The position numbers were made by a program, and so were the translations under genes. Below the pieces are notes generated by a model. It ran no database searches. It was given only the letters and a program-made list of their open reading frames with translations, and was not told the origin of the DNA. Of a stretch of DNA of 64,000 nucleotides, positions 59,058-64,000 are shown in pieces. The stretch is from Pelagibius sp965227505 (GTDB lineage: Bacteria > Pseudomonadota > Alphaproteobacteria > Kiloniellales > Kiloniellaceae). Each line of letters begins with the position of its first letter. The first letter of the stretch is position 1. The DNA lies in NCBI RefSeq assembly GCF_965227505.1, contig NZ_OZ245757.1, positions 1,116,001-1,180,000 of the forward strand. Reading direction: 5' to 3'.

Positions 59058-60035
59058 TCATCGGGCGACCCAGTCGAGGAAGGCCAGCATACGCTCGGCG
59101 ATGAAGGCGCCGTACTCCTCCAGCGCGAAGTGGCCGGTATCGAGCAGATGAAACTCGATGTCCTTGAGGTCGCGCTTGTAGGGATGGGCCCCCGCTTCCG
59201 GGAAGATCTCGTCGTTCCTGCCCCAGACCAGCAGGGCCGGCGGCTGATGCGCGCGGAACAGGGCCTGCCACTGAGGGTAAAGCGCGACGTTCGTGCGGTA
59301 GTCGTAGAACAGGGCAAGCTGGATTTCCTGGTTGCCCGGCCGGTCGAGCAGGTACTGCACGTGCCAGAAGTTGTCCGGGCTGATCTGCGCCGGGTTTTGG
59401 GTGCCGTGGAGGAACTGCCACTTGGTGGCTTCCAGCGTCAGGAAGCCGCGCAGCGCGTCGCCGTTCTCCGTCGAGCGGTCGGCCCAGTAGGCGCGGATGG
59501 GGTCCCAGAACTCCGGCAGCCCCTCTTCGTAGGCATTGCCGTTCTGGATGATGAAGCCGGTGACGCGCCCAGGATTGTCGGCGAACATGCGGTAGCCCAC
59601 CGGTGCGCCGTAATCCATGAGGTAGACGGCGTAGCGCCCGACGCCCTTGCGGTCGATGAAGGCGGTCATCATCTCGGCCAGTCGATCGAAGCTGTAATCG
59701 AAGTTCTCGACCGAGGGCATGGCCGAGGCCCCGAAGCCCGGGTAATCCGGGGCCAGCACATGATAGCGCTCACCCAGAACCGGAATCAGGTCGCGGAACA
59801 TGTGGGAGGAGGTCGGGAAGCCGTGCAGCAGCAGCACGGTCGGCCTGGAGGGATCGCCGGCCTCGCGATAGGCGATCTCCACCTCGTCGATCACGACTTT
59901 GCCGAACTGCACGCCGTCCGCGGGTCCAGTGGTGGCTGAAGTAGAGTCGTCGGCCGCGGAGGCAGCGGCCAATCCAAGTGTCAGTGCGAGCGTCAGAGCC
60001 GTTGCACTGGCAAAACCATAGACTCGGTCAAGCAT
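59058..60035 (-). CDS. Exported alpha/beta hydrolase with Asp nucleophile
   Basis: A 325-residue alpha/beta hydrolase. An N-terminal signal peptide ends near ASAAD (about 29), so the enzyme is probably periplasmic. The oxyanion region is LLLHGFPTSSHMF (near 69). The nucleophile elbow is VYLMDYGAPVG (near 142), with Asp instead of Ser; the acid lies in WGRNDEIF (near 270) and the His in DTGHFALEE (near 300). An Asp nucleophile is found in haloalkane dehalogenases and epoxide hydrolases, so ester hydrolysis is unlikely. The substrate is unknown. GGAGAG lies before ATG 60035. Confidence 0.88.
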   Translation of the reverse strand: MLDRVYGFASATALTLALTLGLAAASAADDSTSATTGPADGVQFGKVVIDEVEIAYREAGDPSRPTVLLLHGFPTSSHMFRDLIPVLGERYHVLAPDYPGFGASAMPSVENFDYSFDRLAEMMTAFIDRKGVGRYAVYLMDYGAPVGYRMFADNPGRVTGFIIQNGNAYEEGLPEFWDPIRAYWADRSTENGDALRGFLTLEATKWQFLHGTQNPAQISPDNFWHVQYLLDRPGNQEIQLALFYDYRTNVALYPQWQALFRAHQPPALLVWGRNDEIFPEAGAHPYKRDLKDIEFHLLDTGHFALEEYGAFIAERMLAFLDWVAR

Positions 60036-60102
60036 TGGTCTCTCCTTTCGAATCTCTCATCTCGGTTTTCAGGGATGGGTTCGGGTGCGCGACGGGGCGC
60101 CG

Positions 60103-60744
60103 TCAGCCGGCCGTTTCAGCGACGGCGCCCGTCCCGGCGCGTAACGCGGCGTTCTCCGCTTCCAGGCGGCGCAGCTCTTCCTTCAGCGGGGCGAGCACCG
60201 GCTCCAGCTCCTCCAAGGTGAAGCGCTGGGGAATGTGCTGGGGGCAGTTCCAGTCGAAGGCGGCGAGCGTGATCACAACCGCACGCTCCGGCTTCGCCCG
60301 GTAGGCGGCGTCGTGCAGGCTGTCGACCAGCGCCGGGTCGTCGGCGCGCTCCACAATCCGGGCATGGCCCCAGACCTTCAGCCGGCGGCGGTTCGGGTAG
60401 TCGACCAGGATCAGCGAGACCCGGTCGTCGCCCTTCAGGTTGCCGACGCTGAGGTACTGCCGGTTGCCGCGAAAATCGGCATAGGCAACCGTCTTCTCGT
60501 CCAGCACCTTCAGGAAACCGGCGGGGCCGCCGCGAAACTGGACATAGGGCCAACCGGTCTCGCTGACCGTCGCCTGGAAGAAGCCGTCGCGGGCGGCGAT
60601 GAAGTCCGCCTCCCGCGCGGTCAGGCTGTCGCCGCCTTCGGCCGCCGGTTCGAGGAACCTGGCATAGCTCGCGGCCGAGCCCTGGCGCGTCTGTTCGGCG
60701 CGCACCGCCTCGGTGAAAGCGATCTCTGCAAAAGCGCGGGCCAT
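60103..60744 (-). CDS. Pyridoxamine 5'-phosphate oxidase (PPOX)-family flavin protein
   Basis: A 213-residue protein with a split-barrel PPOX fold. Typical segments are DFIAARDGFFQATVSETGWPYVQFRGG (the FMN region, near 45-72), FRGNRQYLSVGN (near 93) and a VSLILVDYPNRRRLKVWGHARI core (near 109-130). It binds FMN or F420 in this family and probably reduces or oxidises a small substrate, not necessarily a vitamin B6 compound. A LysR gene diverges from it, with a possible operator between. AGGAGATG lies before ATG 60744. Confidence 0.88.
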   Translation of the reverse strand: MARAFAEIAFTEAVRAEQTRQGSAASYARFLEPAAEGGDSLTAREADFIAARDGFFQATVSETGWPYVQFRGGPAGFLKVLDEKTVAYADFRGNRQYLSVGNLKGDDRVSLILVDYPNRRRLKVWGHARIVERADDPALVDSLHDAAYRAKPERAVVITLAAFDWNCPQHIPQRFTLEELEPVLAPLKEELRRLEAENAALRAGTGAVAETAG

Positions 60745-60850
60745 GGTGCATCTCCTCTTGCGAAGGCCGCCGTGCCGCGGCCCGTGGATCTCCCGGACGG
60801 TGTTGGCGCCGCCCGTGCAGAGAAGATGACATCTGCCTCAGTTCAGAATA

Positions 60851-60872
60851 ATATCTCAAATTCAGAAGATAT
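60851..60872. promoter_or_regulatory. Candidate LysR operator in the divergent promoter
   Basis: A perfect inverted repeat ATATCT (60851-60856), 10 bases, and AGATAT (60867-60872) lies in an AT-rich segment 20-41 bases before the LysR start. It contains the LysR-type T-N11-A pattern. It could control both the LysR gene and the divergent PPOX-like gene. Confidence 0.45.
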
Positions 60873-60891
60873 AATTCCGATTGCTGGAATA

Positions 60892-61800
60892 ATGGATCGC
60901 TTTCGAGAACTCGCTGCCTTCGTCGCCGTGGCCGAGGAAGGGGCTTTCAACGCGGCGGCACGCCGCCTCGGCAGTTCGCCGCCGGCCGTCACGCGGCTGA
61001 TCACCGGTCTGGAGGCGCGCCTGGGCGCGCGGCTTCTGACGCGCACCACCCGCAAGGTGACGCTGACCGAGGCGGGCCAGCGCCTGCGCGAGGATGCCCA
61101 GCGCATCCTGGCCGATCTGGAGGAAGCGGAAAGCACGGTGGCGGGATCGCAGGCCGCGCCCAGCGGCCACCTGCGGGTGACGGCGCCCGTGCTCTTCGGC
61201 CAGCGTTTCGTCGCGCCCGTCCTGCGCGCCTTTCTGGATGCCTATCCGGCCGTCACCGCAAGCGCGCTGTTCCTGGACCGCAACGTGAGCCTGCTGGACG
61301 AAGGCCTGGACGTGGCGCTGCGCATTGGCGACCTGCCGGACTCCTCGCTGATCGCCCGGCGGGTCGGCGCGGTCCGGCGCGTCGTGGTGGCGGCACCGGA
61401 CTATCTGAAACGTCATGGAACTCCGGCGGCGCCGGCGGCGCTGCGCGATCACCGCGTCATCTTCCCGGCCAGCGTCGACGACGCGCCGGTCTGGGGCTTT
61501 GTGAAAGGCAATGATCAGCAAAACCTGCGGCTGGCCCCGGCCCTGACGGTGAACACCATGCAGGCGTCCATCGACGCGGCGCTTGAGGGCTGGGGCGTGA
61601 CCCGTGCCCTCTCCTACCAGGTCGCCGACGCCCTGGCCGAGGGGCAGTTGGTGGAACTCCTGGCCGGTCACGACGAAGCCGAGATGCCGATCCACCTGCT
61701 CCACGCCGAAGGCCGTCGGGCGGCGGCCAAGATCCGCAGCTTCATCGACTTCGCCGCCGAGCGCCTGCACCGCGAGGGAGATCGCCTGCTGGCCCGCTAG
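60892..61800 (+). CDS. LysR-family transcriptional regulator
   Basis: ATG 60892 gives 302 residues and begins directly at the helix-turn-helix (FRELAAFVAVAEEGAFNAAA), so the long upstream frame is rejected. The effector domain (about 90-295) includes GHLRVTAPVLFGQRFVAPVL and LRIGDLPDSSLIARRVG, typical of LysR proteins near AlsR/CrgA-type regulators. The divergent gene encodes a PPOX-like flavoprotein, which is the likely target. It ends 4 bases before the convergent membrane-protein gene. Confidence 0.92.
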   Translation: MDRFRELAAFVAVAEEGAFNAAARRLGSSPPAVTRLITGLEARLGARLLTRTTRKVTLTEAGQRLREDAQRILADLEEAESTVAGSQAAPSGHLRVTAPVLFGQRFVAPVLRAFLDAYPAVTASALFLDRNVSLLDEGLDVALRIGDLPDSSLIARRVGAVRRVVVAAPDYLKRHGTPAAPAALRDHRVIFPASVDDAPVWGFVKGNDQQNLRLAPALTVNTMQASIDAALEGWGVTRALSYQVADALAEGQLVELLAGHDEAEMPIHLLHAEGRRAAAKIRSFIDFAAERLHREGDRLLAR

Positions 61801-61804
61801 CGTT

Positions 61805-62239
61805 TCAATCGGCCTCGTCTTCCAGTGCCTGCGGGCGGACACGGAACCCGAAGCCGACGACCCAGCCGACGAGACCGCAGCAAGCGGCGAAAGCGGCAGC
61901 GAAGGCAGCCTGCCAGTTCACCGTGAGCCCGCCGTCGCTCCGGGCAAGCACCACGTTCAACCAGGACTCCCCCGGCGGCGAGAGAATGTATCCGCCGGCA
62001 AGCAGCAGCGCCGGCGACAGCAGAACGATCCACCAGATGCGCAGTTGCCCCATCCAGATCAGCAGCAGGACGATCGGCAGGAAGACGAAGATGCCGCAGG
62101 CCACGGCAAGCCCCGCGCCCACGAGAAAGGCAAAAGCGCCGGCGACCGGGCCGACGCTGACCGCGATGACGAGCACGGCGAGACCGGCGCCGGCCGCGTA
62201 CCCCAACAGGGCACGCTGCAGTTGGTAGGCTTTGTCCAT
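61805..62239 (-). CDS. Small integral membrane protein, unknown function
   Basis: A 144-residue protein with about four hydrophobic segments (near 8-28, 35-62, 66-82 and 106-130) and a short charged tail (LEDEAD). No domain is recognised. The stop lies 4 bases from the LysR stop on the opposite strand. Confidence 0.65.
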   Translation of the reverse strand: MDKAYQLQRALLGYAAGAGLAVLVIAVSVGPVAGAFAFLVGAGLAVACGIFVFLPIVLLLIWMGQLRIWWIVLLSPALLLAGGYILSPPGESWLNVVLARSDGGLTVNWQAAFAAAFAACCGLVGWVVGFGFRVRPQALEDEAD

Positions 62240-62466
62240 CGGCTCATTCCACGGTCGTCACGCCAGTCCTTGCACGATCCTTCGTCTCTGTCGAGCGCAG
62301 GCCGGGCCCGGGTTCAAGACGGTGTTCCGGGGACTGCCGCAAGCATTGCCAAGTGGAGCCTGCTACTCCATCTTGCTACTGTAGAATTCAGCAAGAACCG
62401 GCCCCGCTTTGGGCAAAGTCCGGCGGGAAAGCCGGTCCTCTGGGCGCCCTTTGGAGTTTACCTGCC

Positions 62467-64000
62467 ATGACCTATGCCGCACCGCTGGCGGAGATGCGCT
62501 TTGCCCTGAATGCCGTTGCCGATCTGCCGGAGATCGCCAAGCTGCCGGGCTACGAGGAGGCGACGCCGGACCTGGTCGACGCCATTCTGGAAGAAGCGGG
62601 CAAACTGGCCGGCGAGGTCCTGGCACCCCTGAACCATCCCGGCGACCGGGAGGGATCGGTCTACGAAAACGGGGTGGTGCGCACCCCGCACGGCTTTCGC
62701 GAGGCCTATGGACAGTTCGTGGAAGGCGGCTGGAATGCCCTGCCCTTCGACCCGGACTACGGCGGTCAGGGGCTGCCCTGGACCCTGGCCTCGGCGGTCC
62801 AGGAGATCTGGCACGCGGCGAACCTCAGCTTCGGAATCTGCCCGCTGCTGACGGCCGGGACCGTCGAACTGCTGCAGGAGCACGGCAGCCCCGAGCAGAA
62901 GGAGACCTATCTGCCGAAACTGATTTCCGGCGAGTGGGCGGGTACCATGAACCTGACGGAGCCGCAGGCCGGCTCCGACGTCGGCGCGCTCAGAACCAGG
63001 GCGGAGCGCAACGGCGATCACTATCTGATCTCCGGTCAGAAGATCTACATCACTTACGGCGAGCACGACTTCACGGAGAACATCGTCCATATGGTGCTCG
63101 CCCGACTGCCCGATGCGCCGCCGGGCACCAAGGGCATCAGCCTCTTCCTGGTCCCCAAGGTCCTGGTGAACGAAGACGGCAGCCTCGGCCCACGCAACGA
63201 CCTGCGCTGCGTTTCCATCGAGCGCAAGCTGGGCATCAAGGCCTCGCCCACGGCGGTCATGGCCTACGGCGATTCCGGTGGCGCCATCGGCTACCTGATC
63301 GGGAAAGAGAATGAGGGCATGGCCTGCATGTTCACGATGATGAACAATGCCCGCCTCGCCGTCGGCATCCAGGGCGTCGCGGTCGCCGAGCGCGCCTATC
63401 AGCAGGCCCGAGGCTATGCCTTCGATCGCGTCCAGAGCCGCCCGATCGACGGAGGAAACGGGCCGGTGACGATTGTCCGCCACCCGGACGTGCGCCGCAT
63501 GCTGGCGACCATGAAGGCGAAGACCGAGGCGGCGCGGGCGCTGACCTACTGGGCCGCCGCGGCGCTCGACCGCGCGAAGCGGGAGCCGGACGCCGAGCGC
63601 CGCGCGGCGCAGCAGGCCCTGATCGATCTGCTGATCCCGGTCACCAAGTCCTGGTGCACGGACGTCGGGTGCGACGTCGCTTCATTGGGCGTCCAGATCC
63701 ACGGCGGCATGGGCTTCGTCGAGGAGACAGGGGCCGCCCAGCACTACCGCGACGCCCGCATCCTGCCGATCTACGAAGGCACAAACGGCATCCAGGCCAT
63801 CGACCTCTTCACCCGCAAACTGCTGCGCGACAAAGGCGCGGCCATGACGCAGCTGCTGATGGAGATGCGCGCCGGCCTGCCGGCTGTGAACGGCAACAGC
63901 GACCTCTCAGCCCTGCGCGCACCTCTGGCGAAGAGTCTCGAAGCGCTTGACCGGGCTGCGGTCTGGATGCTCGAAGAAGGCGGCACGGACCTTGCGCGGG
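62467..64000 (+). CDS. Acyl-CoA dehydrogenase, 3' end cut by window edge
   Basis: ATG 62467 (GGAG upstream) opens a frame of 511 codons that runs off the right edge. The N-terminus (MTYAAPLAEMRFALNAVADL) and length are those of the long acyl-CoA dehydrogenase type that includes DmdC-like 3-methylthiopropionyl-CoA dehydrogenases. The FAD/substrate region TEPQAGSDVGALRTRA (near 163-178), a Glu-bearing LPIYEGTNGIQAIDLF (near 437) and IHGGMGFVEETG (near 412) are present. It oxidises an acyl-CoA to the enoyl-CoA with FAD. The exact chain is not predictable. A full-length family member has about 590 residues, so the missing part is small. Confidence 0.93.
   Translation, partial: MTYAAPLAEMRFALNAVADLPEIAKLPGYEEATPDLVDAILEEAGKLAGEVLAPLNHPGDREGSVYENGVVRTPHGFREAYGQFVEGGWNALPFDPDYGGQGLPWTLASAVQEIWHAANLSFGICPLLTAGTVELLQEHGSPEQKETYLPKLISGEWAGTMNLTEPQAGSDVGALRTRAERNGDHYLISGQKIYITYGEHDFTENIVHMVLARLPDAPPGTKGISLFLVPKVLVNEDGSLGPRNDLRCVSIERKLGIKASPTAVMAYGDSGGAIGYLIGKENEGMACMFTMMNNARLAVGIQGVAVAERAYQQARGYAFDRVQSRPIDGGNGPVTIVRHPDVRRMLATMKAKTEAARALTYWAAAALDRAKREPDAERRAAQQALIDLLIPVTKSWCTDVGCDVASLGVQIHGGMGFVEETGAAQHYRDARILPIYEGTNGIQAIDLFTRKLLRDKGAAMTQLLMEMRAGLPAVNGNSDLSALRAPLAKSLEALDRAAVWMLEEGGTDLAR

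Overview
The window is a GC-rich (roughly 65%), densely coded chromosome segment. Gene content and protein style point to an alphaproteobacterium, most likely Rhodospirillales-like. Supporting signs are DUF1127, DUF4169, DUF4336 and DUF1287 proteins, a class II DAHP synthase, a second-type short GluRS, a SEL1/peptidoglycan-binding lipoprotein, and intergenic palindromes typical of alphaproteobacteria. It reads as housekeeping chromosome with small accessory islands. I see no prophage, IS transposase, CRISPR array or integrase. Both ends cut genes: a DUF4336 gene on the left and an acyl-CoA dehydrogenase on the right.

Layout. 0-6 kb: DUF4336 (partial), SDR dehydrogenase, and a minus-strand operon cimA - secreted protein - trmJ preceded by a LysR gene. 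6-10.7 kb: DUF1127 with a strong terminator, PH-like membrane protein, UspA, DUF1287, APH-type kinase, SIMPL and GFA proteins. 10.8-16 kb: class II DAHP synthase, pncB, SufE, nadE (two NAD-synthesis genes close together). 16-24.6 kb: soluble PAS-PAS chemoreceptor, gltX, cysS with a cysteine-rich leader ORF, a GIY-YIG gene between palindromes, gor, and cfa. 24.6-28.4 kb: aldehyde dehydrogenase and four tandem paralogous small secreted Cys proteins. 28.4-34.4 kb: glmU-glmS with a readable promoter, a histone H1-like gene built of 90-bp repeats, and tRNA-Val(CAC). 34.6-43.7 kb: coiled-coil membrane protein, Kef-type antiporter, PaaI thioesterase, two very small proteins (one a zinc ribbon), a rhodanese-YeeE sulfur pair, a SEL1 lipoprotein, a BLUF photosensor and an SRAP protein. 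44-47 kb: nrdA-nrdB with tandem NrdR-like boxes. 47-58.9 kb: secreted and SEL1-like proteins, GGCT, VOC, an orphan CoxL-like molybdoenzyme subunit, cysQ, ParA, tsaC, a GlcD-like flavoenzyme, a nucleotidyltransferase, an EamA transporter and DUF4169. 59-64 kb: a secreted Asp-nucleophile hydrolase, a PPOX-like protein divergent from LysR, a membrane protein, and the acyl-CoA dehydrogenase.

The observations I rate highest are these. (1) A 21-codon ORF with four Cys codons within seven residues lies upstream of cysS. It starts where a predicted promoter would initiate, so it may be a leaderless attenuator peptide. (2) A tandem family of four secreted small proteins shows paired loss of two cysteines in one member, which predicts the disulfide pairing. 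(3) A GIY-YIG endonuclease gene is bracketed by inverted copies of an intergenic palindrome. (4) An exact 15-mer is shared, in the same orientation, by the promoter regions of the chemoreceptor and cfa. All calls are made from reading the sequence and family knowledge; no search was run.
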